From NCBI RefSeq assembly GCF_900156915.1, contig NZ_LT732535.1, forward strand, positions 1,753,332-1,817,331: DNA of 64,000 nt, in the 5' to 3' direction. Below, piece by piece: positions 25,994 through 35,142 of the stretch. The DNA comes from Sediminibacillus massiliensis. GTDB taxonomy: Bacteria > Bacillota > Bacilli > Bacillales > Amphibacillaceae. Each line of letters opens with the position of its first letter. Within the stretch, counting starts at the first letter, position 1. The notes beneath the pieces were generated by a model. The model saw only the letters and a list, made by a program, of their open reading frames with translations. It searched no databases and was not told where the DNA came from. A program made the translations under genes and the position numbers.

Positions 25994-27925
25994 TTATTTA
26001 CTGTTGATTATATCTTTTAATTCTTTTGCTGTCTTAGCCTGTACCATCTGATCGATGTTTTCCTGTTCCGCACAAATTACTGCGATTCCAGAAAGAATTT
26101 CGAGATGTGTGCCGTCTTTTCCAGCAATACCGAATATTAATTTAGCCTGTTCGCCGTCAAAGTCTACTCCATCCGGAACTTGAACGACAGTGAATCCGGA
26201 CTTGATTACCGCTTTTTTCGCCGCTTCAGTACCATGAGGGATTGCCACATTGTTACCCATATAAGTCGACGTCATTTCGTCCCTTTCCACCATTGCATCA
26301 ATATAGCTTTCTTCGACATAACCGGCTTTGACCAGTGCTTCACCCGCAAAACGAATCGCTTCTTCTTTAGAGGAGAACTCCTTGCCGATAAAGATGTTCT
26401 CTTCCAATAGCAAATCATCATCTTCATTTTGATCGAAGTCTTGTTCAGTTGCGTCTTCCTGGCTTTCTTCGGTCAATTCTGCCTGTTCTTCGGTAATCCC
26501 GCTTTGGAGGCTGTCGATTAACTTATCGTATTCCGGGCTGGACAGGAAGTTATCTACTGAAATGTGATAAGCATTTGGCAACTTATTCTTTGCCCTCGGT
26601 GTTAATTCTTCCTGGGTTATGACGATTTCTGCATCATTTGGCAAATTGCTGATAGATGTATTCGTTACCGTCACGTCCAGATCAGCTTCTTTTACTTTCT
26701 TACGGAGCAAGGAAGCCCCCATCGCACTTGAGCCCATCCCTGCATCACAAGCAAATACGATCTTATCAACAGATTGCGGCAAAGCACCTTGAGTTTGTTG
26801 CTGGTCGGAAGTGGAGCCTACAGCTCCTGCAACAGAGCTTTTCTTGCCCTTCATTTCTTCCATTTTCTTTGTCGCTTCGTTGATATCTTCGTCTTCTTGT
26901 TTTCCGGATTTCAACACAAAAGCAGAAACAATGAATGATACTGCTGTAGCTACAATTACTGCAGCATAGTTGGCAACATAAGTCATTCCATTTGGAGGAG
27001 TAACTGCTGTGATTGCCAGGATACTGCCTGGAGACGCCGGGGCCCCGAGTCCTCCGCCTAATAAAGATAATGTGAATACACCACTCATACCGCCAAGGAT
27101 GACGGAAACGAACAACAATGGACGCATTAACACATATGGGAAGTAAATTTCATGAATACCACCAATGAAGTGGATAATTGCTGCACCAGGTGCTGAACTT
27201 TTCGCACTTCCTCTGCCAAAAAACATAAAAGCAAGTAATACACCTAAACCTGGTCCAGGGTTGGCTTCCAACAAGAATAAAATGGATTGACCTGTTTGCC
27301 GCGCCTGTTCCAAACCTATTGGTGATAGAACACCGTGGTTGATTGCGTTATTCAGGAACAAGATTTTGGCAGGTTCAATAAGGATACTGGTCAAAGGTAG
27401 TAATCCTGTCGCCAACAGCCAGTCGACTCCAACCACTAACAGGTGGGTAAACCCGTTTACAGCTGGTCCAATACCAAGAAAGGCAAGAATAGCCACTGCA
27501 CCGCCGAGAATACCAGCGGAGAAATTATTGACAAGCATTTCAAAACCAGTCCTGATTTTCCCTTCAATTAACTGGTCGAATTTCTTGATTACATAAGCCC
27601 CCAGAGGACCCATTATCATAGCGCCTAGAAACATTGGCGTGTCTGCGGCACCAACAATGACACCCATCGTAGCGATAGCACCAACTACTCCACCACGCTG
27701 GTCATAAACGAGTTTACCTCCTGTATAACCAATTAGTAGAGGCAATAAATAGAAAACCATAGGGTCTACCATACTGGCAAGGCTTTCATTTGGGAAGAAC
27801 CCGGAAGGAATAAACAATGCCGTGATGAGCCCCCATGCAATAAAAGCGCCAATGTTCGGTAAAACCATTGAGCTCAGGAAGTTACCAAACTTCTGCACTG
27901 CAACTTTTATATTTGATTGAGCCAT
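25994..27925 (-). CDS. mtlA: PTS mannitol transporter, EIICBA
   Basis: 643 residues carrying all three domains. IIC: residues 1-340 with MVLPNIGAFIAWG, INHGVLSPIG and HFIGGIHEIYFPYVLM. IIB: phosphorylated Cys393 in FACDAGMGSSAMG. IIA: from about 505, active His564 in AIPHGTEAAKK. A Gln/Glu/Asp-rich linker (about 475-510) joins IIB and IIA. It imports and phosphorylates mannitol. Many bacilli carry IIA separately as mtlF; here it is fused. First gene of the operon. Confidence 0.97.
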   Translation of the reverse strand: MAQSNIKVAVQKFGNFLSSMVLPNIGAFIAWGLITALFIPSGFFPNESLASMVDPMVFYLLPLLIGYTGGKLVYDQRGGVVGAIATMGVIVGAADTPMFLGAMIMGPLGAYVIKKFDQLIEGKIRTGFEMLVNNFSAGILGGAVAILAFLGIGPAVNGFTHLLVVGVDWLLATGLLPLTSILIEPAKILFLNNAINHGVLSPIGLEQARQTGQSILFLLEANPGPGLGVLLAFMFFGRGSAKSSAPGAAIIHFIGGIHEIYFPYVLMRPLLFVSVILGGMSGVFTLSLLGGGLGAPASPGSILAITAVTPPNGMTYVANYAAVIVATAVSFIVSAFVLKSGKQEDEDINEATKKMEEMKGKKSSVAGAVGSTSDQQQTQGALPQSVDKIVFACDAGMGSSAMGASLLRKKVKEADLDVTVTNTSISNLPNDAEIVITQEELTPRAKNKLPNAYHISVDNFLSSPEYDKLIDSLQSGITEEQAELTEESQEDATEQDFDQNEDDDLLLEENIFIGKEFSSKEEAIRFAGEALVKAGYVEESYIDAMVERDEMTSTYMGNNVAIPHGTEAAKKAVIKSGFTVVQVPDGVDFDGEQAKLIFGIAGKDGTHLEILSGIAVICAEQENIDQMVQAKTAKELKDIINSK

Positions 27926-28264
27926 TTTATACTTCCTTTCAATAATGATTAAATAATGTCATACATTCTTCATACTAATCCTCCAACGGACCATGTTCAA
28001 GAAACACTAACATTACCTTTGTCGCAGGGCGAAAGACAAAGGTAGGTTTTCTCCATGATTAGTATAAATAAGAGGACCGCTTCTATTCTTGACTGTTCCA
28101 CGGTAGTTCTATTTTCCGCTCTATTTCTTATACCCTATATTTTCTCGTATCATGCTTACAGTTTGATTAATTGCATTTTTTGAGGAATTTTCCTATTTCC
28201 GTTTAACTTGGCTGACAATGGGAACTTTTAATTATGTAAAAAAATATTATACGGAGGTTTTAAA
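27926..28264. other. Intergenic, 339 bp: divergent promoters of mtl operon and copper-storage gene
   Basis: Includes the hairpin at 28014-28044 (leader of mtlA) and GGAGG 7-8 bp before the start at 28265. I did not find a convincing cre or MtlR site by eye. Confidence 0.5.
28014..28044. other. Perfect 10-bp inverted repeat in the mtlA upstream region
   Basis: TACCTTTGTC / GACAAAGGTA with an 11-nt G/C-rich loop, about 90 bp ahead of the mtlA start. No U-run follows, so it is either an operator or a 5' leader hairpin. Confidence 0.45.
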
Positions 28265-28591
28265 ATGCCACATCAGCAAAATCAAGAACTTATTCAAACA
28301 TTGCATGAATGTGTAGAAGCTTGCAATCATTGTTTTGACGCATGTCTTCAGGAAGACGACATGCAGATGATGGCCAAGTGTATTCGTCTGGATAGAGAGT
28401 GTGCGGACATATGCGCGTTTCTTGAACAAGCACTGACTAGAGGAACTCCATACGTAGCAGAGTTGGCATCTGTTTGCGCGAAAATTTGTGAAGACTGTGG
28501 AAATGAGTGTAAAAAACATGACCATGAACATTGCCAACGTTGTGCAGAAGCATGCTTTAAATGCGCAGAAGCGTGCAAAGCAGTATCATAA
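28265..28591 (+). CDS. Four-helix-bundle copper-storage-type protein (Csp/YhjQ-like)
   Basis: A 108-residue protein with 16 cysteines, mostly as C-x-x-C or C-x3-C along predicted helices: HECVEACNHCFDACL, RECADICAF, VCAKICEDCGNEC, HCQRCAEACFKCAEAC. This is the DUF326/Csp family; cytosolic Csp3 proteins bind many Cu(I) ions inside the bundle. No signal peptide or Tat motif is present, so it is cytosolic. B. subtilis YhjQ is the close relative by pattern. GGAGG precedes the ATG, and a terminator follows directly; no copper regulator is adjacent. Confidence 0.9.
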   Translation: MPHQQNQELIQTLHECVEACNHCFDACLQEDDMQMMAKCIRLDRECADICAFLEQALTRGTPYVAELASVCAKICEDCGNECKKHDHEHCQRCAEACFKCAEACKAVS

Positions 28592-28603
28592 TGGAGGCAT
28601 ACC

Positions 28604-28646
28604 AAAAGGATTGGGGCAGGGGAGTTTGACTGCACCAATCCTTTTT
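28604..28646 (+). terminator. Terminator of the copper-storage gene
   Basis: AAAAGGATTGGggCA ... TGCaCCAATCCTTTTT with a 12-nt loop and five Ts. Confidence 0.85.
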
Positions 28647-28681
28647 AATTTTAAAACCATCAGGCTTACTTCCCAACCAGT

Positions 28682-29191
28682 TTATTCGTGTAAGACATGC
28701 AAATATTTATGGAGTGTCATCTGCTGTACTTCTTTAGTGGCTCTTGGAATAAATGGTTTACTTGCTCCTTGCAGAAAACTGTCGTATAACATTTGAAAGG
28801 TGACATCCTGGTAAGCCATCTGGATGTGGATATTTTTCACATTGGGATCTTTCATCAACAGTGCAGAAGTATAGTTGTCGTTGCTCATAAGTTTTGCGGA
28901 AGCTGTTGCTTCCTTTATAATGTCTTTCTCTATTTCCGTAAGAGGACCTGGTCCCATCCCCAAATCAACCTGGTCTATATCTGGTAAATGAACTGTTTCG
29001 TACCTGTCCGGGTCAATAAGTTCCAGCATAGCGGCAACATGATTTCTCAAAGTATTTATGTGGAGACTTAATAATCTTTTTAAAGCCGTTGAAGTTACGG
29101 ACCCGTAATACATTTTCAGTTTATTGATAACCCCTTCATGGCTGCTTAAATGCTCTGCCATAATACCAAAATCAACAGCGGGCAGATTCAT
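28682..29191 (-). CDS. CotF-like (ferritin-like fold) spore coat protein candidate
   Basis: 169 residues. The predicted helical layout with FGIMAEHLSSHEGVINKLKMYYGSV, RLLSLHINTLRNHVAAMLELID and a C-terminal half TASAKLMSNDNYTSALLMKD...MAYQDVTFQMLYDSFLQG recalls CotF and similar coat proteins with a ferritin-like bundle. Many such proteins keep no metal site. It is monocistronic, with GAGGGTGAGG before the start. The assignment is by pattern only; a general ferritin-like protein is the alternative. Confidence 0.5.
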   Translation of the reverse strand: MNLPAVDFGIMAEHLSSHEGVINKLKMYYGSVTSTALKRLLSLHINTLRNHVAAMLELIDPDRYETVHLPDIDQVDLGMGPGPLTEIEKDIIKEATASAKLMSNDNYTSALLMKDPNVKNIHIQMAYQDVTFQMLYDSFLQGASKPFIPRATKEVQQMTLHKYLHVLHE

Positions 29192-29317
29192 TCTTCCTCA
29201 CCCTCCTCCTCATTTTTCACGTTATGCAGAGGGAAAAGAATGGTGCATTGTCTTGATTGAAAAGGTGTGAAGAGTATATTTAACATAAATCATTTTTCCT
29301 ACCAATATAAAAGCCAA

Positions 29318-29376
29318 CAGACAATCCGTAACATGGGGTATTTACAACCAAAAATCAGAAGACCCCTAATATATTA
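29318..29376. repeat. Probable relic of the dispersed repeat (central segment only)
   Basis: GTAACATGGGGTATTTACAACC followed by AAAATCAGAAGACCCCTAAT resembles the centre of copies 1-3 (for example TCTAACATGGATGTGGGTATTTC then AAAATCAGAAAACCTCG at 44672-44730). Both terminal modules are absent. Confidence 0.45.
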
Positions 29377-29445
29377 TGTGTTTACAAGCAATTTTTACTA
29401 GAACGGGGTTATATTTAGGGTCGACGAGTTTTTTGGTGCGGGAAC

Positions 29446-30921
29446 TTATTGATCCAGCACTGTTTCCCTCGTGAATTCTTTCCTCACACATTCAATTGTT
29501 TCTTTATCCGTGCTTGTCGGCAGCTCATAAGACTGCTGATATTGTTCATGACCTTTTCCAGTAATAATAATCCAGTCGCCTGGCCTGCTCTCTTCCAGTG
29601 CTGTCTTGATGGCCCGTGTTCTGTCGGGAACGATGCTCCCTTTATTGTTTCCGTATTTTTTTTGCAGGATTTCCATCTCAGAAATCATTTCACCGCGTGG
29701 AACCGAATTTAAGTCGTCCATGGTTAGAATATACTTGTCACTTATATCCGCTGATATAGACAACATATCCTGCCTTTTGCTTTTATCCCGGTTACCTCTA
29801 AAACCGAACACATGGATGACTCTCTCTGCTCCGCTTTCTCTGGCAGTGTTCAGACAATGGTAAATGGCATCAGCTGTATGAGCATAATCGATAACAACCT
29901 GAGCACGGTTTGATTGTTTATACATTTCAAATCTGCCATTCACACCAGGAAAGTCACAAATTGCAGAAACGATTTTCTCTTTGTTGCCCCCCATGGATGA
30001 AGCCGCAGAGTAAGCCATTGCAGTATTATACATATTGTGTAGGCCCGCCATCGGAATATAGATTTGAGTAGTTCCTTTATTATCAGTAAGAGTAAGCGTA
30101 GAATTCTTAGAATTCATTTCGGTCAGCTGAATATCCGTCTGTACTGACTGTCCTACAGAGAGGCAATCTTTCTTCTCGCTTATCAATCTAGCAATTAATT
30201 TTTCGCCCCACTCGTCATCTGCATTGACGACAGCCTTTCCATTCGGCTTTAGCTTTTGGAACAAGATACATTTGGCACCAAAATACTCTTCCATTGATTG
30301 ATGATAATCCAAGTGTTCATGGTGAAGGTTCGTAAACAATGCATAATCGAATTCAACTCCCTCCACCCGGTATTGGGTCAGCGCATGGGAGGATACTTCC
30401 AATATAACTACTTGATCCTCGCTCTCTGCCAAAAGTTCCTGTAAGACAAGTGAGCTTGGAGTAGTATTCGGGGTATTCATCACTTTTCCATTAATGATGT
30501 TCTGAACAGTCCCAATGACCGAACAAGTAACACCACTGTTCTCGAGAATATGTTTCATTAGAAAGCTTGTTGTGGTTTTTCCGTTCGTACCAGTAATACC
30601 GACAATTGTTTTTGTACGGGCAGGTTTATGATAAAAGCTGCTGGCAACAGCACCCAGAGCTTTCCGGCTGTTGTCGACTTGGATATAGGGGACAGGCAAG
30701 CCCGGCAAATCTTTCTCCCCGATAATTACAGAAGCTCCTCTTTCCACAGCATCTTCGATAAAATCATGGCCGTCTATGCGATAGCCGGAAATAGCCACAA
30801 ATAAATAACCTTCTCGGACATCTTGTGAGTTATCCGCGATGCCTTTGATATTTATGTCTACCATATTTGAATCAATTGGATTAATAGTTTTCAATTCATT
30901 CAGCAGTTGTCGTAATCTCAT
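29446..30921 (-). CDS. MurE-family Mur ligase paralogue with altered amino-acid motif
   Basis: 491 residues with the three Mur ligase domains. ATP loop GITGTNGKTTT (about 108-118), TNTTP-like NTPNTTPSS, EVSSHAL, TNLHHEHLDYH, the carbamylated Lys in YFGAKCILFQ, and the C-terminal VIDYAHTADAI and FGFRGNRDKSKR. The DNPR motif that selects diaminopimelate in MurE is replaced by DDLNSVPR near 402-409. It likely adds an amino acid to UDP-MurNAc-Ala-Glu or to a related molecule, with uncertain choice. It is outside a dcw cluster. ATG 30921 follows GAAGGAG by about 10 bp. Confidence 0.88.
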   Translation of the reverse strand: MRLRQLLNELKTINPIDSNMVDINIKGIADNSQDVREGYLFVAISGYRIDGHDFIEDAVERGASVIIGEKDLPGLPVPYIQVDNSRKALGAVASSFYHKPARTKTIVGITGTNGKTTTSFLMKHILENSGVTCSVIGTVQNIINGKVMNTPNTTPSSLVLQELLAESEDQVVILEVSSHALTQYRVEGVEFDYALFTNLHHEHLDYHQSMEEYFGAKCILFQKLKPNGKAVVNADDEWGEKLIARLISEKKDCLSVGQSVQTDIQLTEMNSKNSTLTLTDNKGTTQIYIPMAGLHNMYNTAMAYSAASSMGGNKEKIVSAICDFPGVNGRFEMYKQSNRAQVVIDYAHTADAIYHCLNTARESGAERVIHVFGFRGNRDKSKRQDMLSISADISDKYILTMDDLNSVPRGEMISEMEILQKKYGNNKGSIVPDRTRAIKTALEESRPGDWIIITGKGHEQYQQSYELPTSTDKETIECVRKEFTRETVLDQ

Positions 30922-31315
30922 AGTTCGAATGTCTCCTTCAAACACCAGGAACTTCCCAGTTTATTTAAAATGTGAATTACAGAATTTTTTATATTGAGGT
31001 ATGTAATGTAGATGTAAATCTGAATTTTTCATGCTGGAACAGGAAGAACGCTGATTATTCATTCCTTTTCTCCTTCTCTGTAACTAAGAAATACTGGCAA
31101 CCCAGAGAATATACAAAAAAGAATACCAATACACGCAGTTCCTTAATTTCCGAAAAAATAAACATATTCACCAAGAAAAAATGAATGATTATTTAAAGGT
31201 ATCTATTTCCGATTCACCTCTACATTAAACTGGGTCATATTTCTAAAAAAGAGGTGGGTTAAAAGCCATAGTCATTGTTAAAATTTGTAATCTAATCACC
31301 AGGCATTTCCATTAA
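30922..31315. other. Intergenic, about 390 bp
   Basis: AT-rich sequence between the MurE-like gene and the DUF302 terminator, holding the MurE-like promoter. A 70-codon frame (30972-31184) has no ribosome binding site and no recognisable family. Nothing else seen. Confidence 0.5.
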
Positions 31316-31345
31316 AAAGGACGATAGTTGTCTCTATCGTCCTTT
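31316..31345 (-). terminator. Terminator after the DUF302 gene
   Basis: A perfect 12-bp stem (AAAGGACGATAG / CTATCGTCCTTT) with a 6-nt loop, followed on the minus strand by TTAATGG after extra Ts. Confidence 0.85.
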
Positions 31346-31350
31346 CCTTG

Positions 31351-31746
31351 TTAAATACTTTTATCAATGCAAGCCGTTAACCTGTCTTCTATATCCGCGG
31401 CTAATTCTTTTATCGAATGATCATTTACCATTTGAATTAAGGCCGTCGGCTTTGGCATCCCAATTTTTGTTTTACCGTCATCTTCATAAACGACAATCTT
31501 GCATGGCAGAAAATATCCTGCCATTTTGTTTTGGGTCAGAACACGCTGGGCTTCTTCCGGATTGCATACTTCCAGCACTCGGTATGGCTGGTGGAAATCA
31601 AGTCCTTTCTCCTGAAGCTTGTCCTTGATATCAAAATCCAAAAGGACACCGAATTTTTCTTCTTTCAAACTTGCCTCGAGAGCTTGGATTGCTTGGTCCA
31701 ACGATTGTTCAGTTTCGACAGTATAGTGAAACACAAATTTCGCCAC
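31351..31746 (-). CDS. DUF302 family protein
   Basis: 131 residues. KEEKFGVLLDFDIKDKLQEKG, YRVLEVCNPEEAQRVL, YFLPCKIVVYEDDGKTKIGMPKP and a final D-x-L-x-x-x-I-D are the ordered motifs of the DUF302 domain, including the conserved Cys in LPCK and in EVCNP. DUF302 genes are often found with sulfur or arsenic detoxification genes. It is last in the persulfide locus and has its own copy of the CstR-type operator (31853-31868) 107 bp upstream. The molecular role is unknown. Confidence 0.9.
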   Translation of the reverse strand: MAKFVFHYTVETEQSLDQAIQALEASLKEEKFGVLLDFDIKDKLQEKGLDFHQPYRVLEVCNPEEAQRVLTQNKMAGYFLPCKIVVYEDDGKTKIGMPKPTALIQMVNDHSIKELAADIEDRLTACIDKSI

Positions 31747-31852
31747 CTTTCAGATAGTTATTCTCACGACTAGTCTTGCCTGCATAATTATTTTTCTACA
31801 AGGATCTCATGAACTTGACAGTTTCCTGACAGCATTTTTCCTCAAAAAACAG

Positions 31853-31868
31853 ATACGGGTACAGGTAT
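31853..31868. promoter_or_regulatory. CstR-type operator, copy 4 (upstream of DUF302)
   Basis: ATACGGGTACAGGTAT. It matches the copy at 36399 in 13 of 16 positions. It lies between the tauE-like stop and the DUF302 start, implying a separate regulated promoter. Confidence 0.55.
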
Positions 31869-31886
31869 AAAAGGAAAGAAAATAAA

Positions 31887-31913
31887 AACAGCTCATAACT
31901 TTTCGGAGCAGTT
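31887..31913 (-). terminator. Terminator after the TauE/SafE gene
   Basis: AACAGCTC / GAGCAGTT arms (7 of 8 pairs) with an 11-nt loop; on the minus strand TTTTTATTTT follows. Confidence 0.6.
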
Positions 31914-31918
31914 CCCAT

Positions 31919-32707
31919 CTACCAGCCCAGTATTTCTGTCCAAATCTTGATTGCTGTGCCTAATATCAAGACAGCCAACATTCCACGCAATAGCTTTGTA
32001 TTCACTTTTTGGCCCATTTTAGCTCCGAGTGGTGAGGCGATTAAACTGGCTATAATCATCACTGCGGCAGGAATGAATAGAACCTGGCCTGTAAAAACCT
32101 TACCGGTTGTTGCACCAATTGACGAAATAAACGTGATGGCCAATGATGTAGCGATTGTCATTCTTGTCGGAATTTTCAACACCAGCAGCATAATCGGAAC
32201 CAATATAAACGCTCCCGCTGCCCCTACGATTCCGGCTCCCACTCCCACAATGAATGCCAGAACAGCTGCAAGCCATTTGTTAAACGTCACTTGTTCCAAC
32301 GGTACGTCGTCCAAACCTTTTTTGGGAGCGAACATCATGACTGCTGCGATGGCTGCTAACAGGCCATATACAAGGTTTACACCGCCATCTGACATGAACT
32401 GTGAACCATACCCGCCAAGGAAACTGCCGAACAGGATACTTATCCCCATATAGAGAATGAGCGTTTTGTTTAGATATCCTCCCTTTCGGTATGCCCAGAC
32501 GCCGCCAACTGTGGCAAACAAAACTTGAATGGCACTTATACCAGACACCTCATGGGCAGTAAGTGCGGACATTCCAACTAAAGGCGGGATGTATAAAAGC
32601 AACGGATATTTGATGATTGAACCACCTATTCCAACCATACCCGAAATGAAGGAACCGACAAACCCGATAAGAAAAATGGTAATGATAAAAATAAGACTAT
32701 ATTCCAA
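31919..32707 (-). CDS. yrkJ: TauE/SafE-family sulfur anion exporter (YrkJ-like)
   Basis: 262 residues with eight hydrophobic helices in two halves. [28 protein letters not shown] and later [26 protein letters not shown] are the paired TauE/SafE motifs. Relatives export sulfite, sulfoacetate or thiosulfate. As the last gene of the persulfide cluster it probably removes the sulfite or thiosulfate made by the sulfurtransferases and the dioxygenase. A hairpin (32728-32750) separates it from the TusA gene. Confidence 0.88.
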   Translation of the reverse strand: MEYSLIFIITIFLIGFVGSFISGMVGIGGSIIKYPLLLYIPPLVGMSALTAHEVSGISAIQVLFATVGGVWAYRKGGYLNKTLILYMGISILFGSFLGGYGSQFMSDGGVNLVYGLLAAIAAVMMFAPKKGLDDVPLEQVTFNKWLAAVLAFIVGVGAGIVGAAGAFILVPIMLLVLKIPTRMTIATSLAITFISSIGATTGKVFTGQVLFIPAAVMIIASLIASPLGAKMGQKVNTKLLRGMLAVLILGTAIKIWTEILGW

Positions 32708-32727
32708 TTGTCATTCCTCCTAATAAA

Positions 32728-32750
32728 GAGGGCCCACATCTGTGGGCCTC
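32728..32750 (-). terminator. Intra-operon hairpin between TusA and TauE/SafE genes
   Basis: GAGGcCCACA/TGTGGGcCCTC-type stem (GGCCCACA tc TGTGGGCC core) with TTTATTA after it on the minus strand. It probably gives partial termination, or protects the upstream mRNA. Confidence 0.6.
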
Positions 32751-32752
32751 CT

Positions 32753-32980
32753 TTATCCTTTTTTGATCCAAAATTTGAGTACATCGCCTTCTTCTGTGTC
32801 TTTCACCAATTCATGACCACCGGATTTCGCCCATGCTGCAAGGTCACTTTTTGCCCCTTTATCTGTAGCATGTACTTCCAATACTTCACCTGTAGTTAAT
32901 TCCTGGATTGCTTTTTTGGTTTTGACAATCGGCATCGGACAAGCCAACCCTGTTGCGTCTAAAACTTTGTTTGATTCCAT
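32753..32980 (-). CDS. yrkI: TusA-family sulfur carrier (YrkI-like)
   Basis: 75 residues. [18 protein letters not shown] carries the CPxP Cys that holds a persulfide in TusA/SirA proteins, followed by GEVLEVHATDKGAKSDLAAWAKSGGHEL. It probably passes sulfane sulfur between the rhodanese and dioxygenase of the locus. AAGGAGG precedes the start. The sequence is close to the N-terminal domain of the TusA-rhodanese protein at 34149. Confidence 0.93.
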   Translation of the reverse strand: MESNKVLDATGLACPMPIVKTKKAIQELTTGEVLEVHATDKGAKSDLAAWAKSGGHELVKDTEEGDVLKFWIKKG

Positions 32981-33001
32981 TAAAACACCTCCTTTTTATG
33001 G

Positions 33002-34132
33002 TTATCCCTGGACCGCACAGCGGTTCGGACCAGATTCCATTTCCCTTTGTTTTTCGTTATCCGGGTTGATTTTGCCCATATTTGTTTCCCGGATTTCCTG
33101 ATATGCGTTTGGCTGTGGAGGCAGATTCTCTGTCACCAGTTTCCTGAACGCTGTTTCATCTTCTACCTGAAGGCCGGAATTTTTCTCATATAGATCCCCC
33201 AAAAGGCCCGAGACACTGCCGTCTTCACTAAGCTCTTCTGCAAAGGAGTAGTGGGCAGGCAACACAATTAAGTCGTCAGAAAGGCTTTTGTACCTGCTGT
33301 AAAGGGTCTCCCGAAGATCTTCCACCCAATCTTCGGCCTTTCCTGCCAAATCTGGCCGACCGATAGATTTCACAAACAAAATATCTCCTGACAACAAATA
33401 CTTGCCATCGATAATCAAGGAAGTACTCCCTTCCGTATGCCCTGGCGAATAGACTGGCTGTACCTTTACAGTAGTATTTCCGACTGCAATCTCGCTTCCT
33501 TCTACGAGCGGAGCATAATCAAATGTCACTTCGCCGGCATCTTTCGGAGGCAAATGGTAAGTTCCTCCAACCTCTTCAGCCAATCTCCTTCCACCGGAAA
33601 TGTGATCAGCATGTAAGTGTGTATCGATCATATGATTAATCTGCACACCTCTATCTTCGGCAAACTGCTTATAAGCATCGATCATCCGGTTGGAATCTAC
33701 GATAGCCGCCTCCCCGTTAGACTCAATAAAATAGGACAAGCAGCCTTTGCCTAGGCGTACAAATTGATAGAGACTTCCTCCGTTTTTCAAATCGCCTATT
33801 TTGACTGGTTCCAAGTGTTCTCCCCATGTTTTCATTCCGCCTTCAAGGTTATATACTTTCGTAAAACCTTCTTCTTCCAGCATTTCCGCAATCATTTGGG
33901 AAGACCCGCCTTTGGCGCATACCACTATAATTTCTTGGTTCTTCTCAAGCTTGTCTACTATCGGTTCCATCCCATCCAGCAAGTTAAAATAGGGTTCATT
34001 GACTAACTCCACTTTTTTGCCTTCGATTTTCCAATTATTAAATTCATCTGTGTTTCTTACATCTAAAATCAAGGTTCCTTGCTGATTGACAATTCGTTTT
34101 GCCAATTCTCTTGTCGTCATTGTACTAGACAA
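33002..34132 (-). CDS. yrkH: Rhodanese-metallo-beta-lactamase (persulfide dioxygenase) fusion, YrkH/CstB-like
   Basis: 376 residues. N-terminal rhodanese (1-105) with active Cys72 in VVCAKGGSS. From about 118 the metallo-beta-lactamase domain has [11 protein letters not shown] (H172, H174, D176, H177), YSPGHTEGS and the late LPAHYSF. Persulfide dioxygenases of this fold oxidise glutathione- or CoA-persulfide to sulfite using iron. In CstB the rhodanese is C-terminal; here it is N-terminal. TTG 34132 is the start: AGGAGG is 8 bp ahead, while ATG 34120 is too far. Confidence 0.9.
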   Translation of the reverse strand: MSSTMTTRELAKRIVNQQGTLILDVRNTDEFNNWKIEGKKVELVNEPYFNLLDGMEPIVDKLEKNQEIIVVCAKGGSSQMIAEMLEEEGFTKVYNLEGGMKTWGEHLEPVKIGDLKNGGSLYQFVRLGKGCLSYFIESNGEAAIVDSNRMIDAYKQFAEDRGVQINHMIDTHLHADHISGGRRLAEEVGGTYHLPPKDAGEVTFDYAPLVEGSEIAVGNTTVKVQPVYSPGHTEGSTSLIIDGKYLLSGDILFVKSIGRPDLAGKAEDWVEDLRETLYSRYKSLSDDLIVLPAHYSFAEELSEDGSVSGLLGDLYEKNSGLQVEDETAFRKLVTENLPPQPNAYQEIRETNMGKINPDNEKQREMESGPNRCAVQG

Positions 34133-34148
34133 TCCTATCTCCTCCTGT

Positions 34149-34721
34149 TCAAGTGTTTTTTTCGATTGGACCTTCCCATTCCATCATCCCTGGCACAATA
34201 TTTTTCACATTTTTAAAGCCTTTTTCGGCAAGGTTGCGTGCTGCAAGATCACTGCGGTTCCCAGTACGGCAAATAACGTGTATAATCTCATCGCGATTAA
34301 CTTCTTCTAATCTTCCTTCTAATTCCCCCAGAGGTATGTTGATAGCTCCCGGGATATGACCGAAAGCATATTCTGCCGGTTCGCGGACATCAAGGACAAA
34401 AACCTCTTCATTTTTCTCCACTTTGTTACGCAGTTCCTGTAAATCCAAAACATGCTCATGTTTTGCTTCTTCTTTCATTTCAGCTTCACTCGCTTTACGC
34501 AAGTAATGCTTTAATACGTTCCCGTCTTCAACAGTCCCGAGATATTGGTGGCCCTTACTCTCAGCCCATGCTTTCAAGTCAGCAGTAGAGCCTTTATCGG
34601 TAGCTTGTACTTCAATTACTTGTCCAGCCTCCAAGCTGGTGATTGCTTTCTTTGTTTTGACGATCGGCATTGGACATGCCAATCCTTGTGCATCAAGGAA
34701 TTCATCTGCTTTAATACTCAT
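34149..34721 (-). CDS. yrkF: TusA-rhodanese fusion sulfurtransferase (YrkF-like)
   Basis: 190 residues. Residues 1-76 form a TusA domain ([19 protein letters not shown], Cys16 by this start). A charged linker follows, then a rhodanese domain (about 93-187) with [18 protein letters not shown] and active Cys in VICRTGNRS. It transfers sulfane sulfur within one polypeptide. AGGAGGAGAA precedes a double ATG (34724/34721); the second has the better spacing. Sits 16 bp upstream of the yrkH-like start. Confidence 0.92.
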   Translation of the reverse strand: MSIKADEFLDAQGLACPMPIVKTKKAITSLEAGQVIEVQATDKGSTADLKAWAESKGHQYLGTVEDGNVLKHYLRKASEAEMKEEAKHEHVLDLQELRNKVEKNEEVFVLDVREPAEYAFGHIPGAINIPLGELEGRLEEVNRDEIIHVICRTGNRSDLAARNLAEKGFKNVKNIVPGMMEWEGPIEKNT

Positions 34722-34743
34722 CATTTCTCCTCCTGTTGGATGG

Positions 34744-35043
34744 TTATTTTTCTAATTCATCTTTCCAATCAAGCATACCGCCTGCCATATTAGTAACATC
34801 ATAACCCTGCGTAATTAAGTAGGCACATGCATTCCCGCTTCTTCCGCCGGAACGGCATACAATGAAATGGTGCTCCGACTTATCGATTTCATCTAACCGG
34901 TCAGGAAGTTCACCAAGCTTGATGTGACGGGCACCCGGGATTATACCTTGAGCAACCTCTTCGTCTTCACGTACATCAATGATGCTGACTTTCTCACCGG
35001 CATTCATTTTCCTTGCCAAATCACTTGTTGTTATTTCCTTCAT
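34744..35043 (-). CDS. Single-domain rhodanese
   Basis: 99 residues. IIDVREDEEVAQGIIPGARHIKLGELPDRL and active-site Cys in IVCRSGGRSGNAC are typical of short rhodaneses. It ends 20 bp before the TusA-rhodanese gene. ATG 35043 is chosen, with GGGAGGGG 5 bp ahead; the longer frame to 35076 includes this site. An operator copy lies at 35108-35123, 65 bp upstream. Confidence 0.9.
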   Translation of the reverse strand: MKEITTSDLARKMNAGEKVSIIDVREDEEVAQGIIPGARHIKLGELPDRLDEIDKSEHHFIVCRSGGRSGNACAYLITQGYDVTNMAGGMLDWKDELEK

Positions 35044-35107
35044 CCTGTTCCCCTCCCATTTTTCTAGACAATTCATTTACATATGCATGGTATGGCGCTT
35101 TAAACCC

Positions 35108-35123
35108 ATACCCATACATGTAT
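35108..35123. promoter_or_regulatory. CstR-type operator, copy 3 (upstream of rhodanese)
   Basis: ATACCCATACATGTAT. It shares ATACCCnTACAnGTAT with copies at 35645 and 36399. It lies between the DsrE-like stop and the rhodanese gene. Confidence 0.7.
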
Positions 35124-35142
35124 ACAAAATGCTAAATAAAAA

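Noticed and set aside
28014-28044. Riboswitch ahead of mtlA
   Set aside because: Only one hairpin is visible and no known aptamer pattern; kept as an inverted repeat.
30972-31184. 70-codon frame in the gap between MurE-like and DUF302 genes
   Set aside because: GTG start without a ribosome binding site, no recognised family.
31947-32453. 168-codon frame opposite the TauE/SafE gene
   Set aside because: Shadow; composition follows the membrane gene on the other strand.
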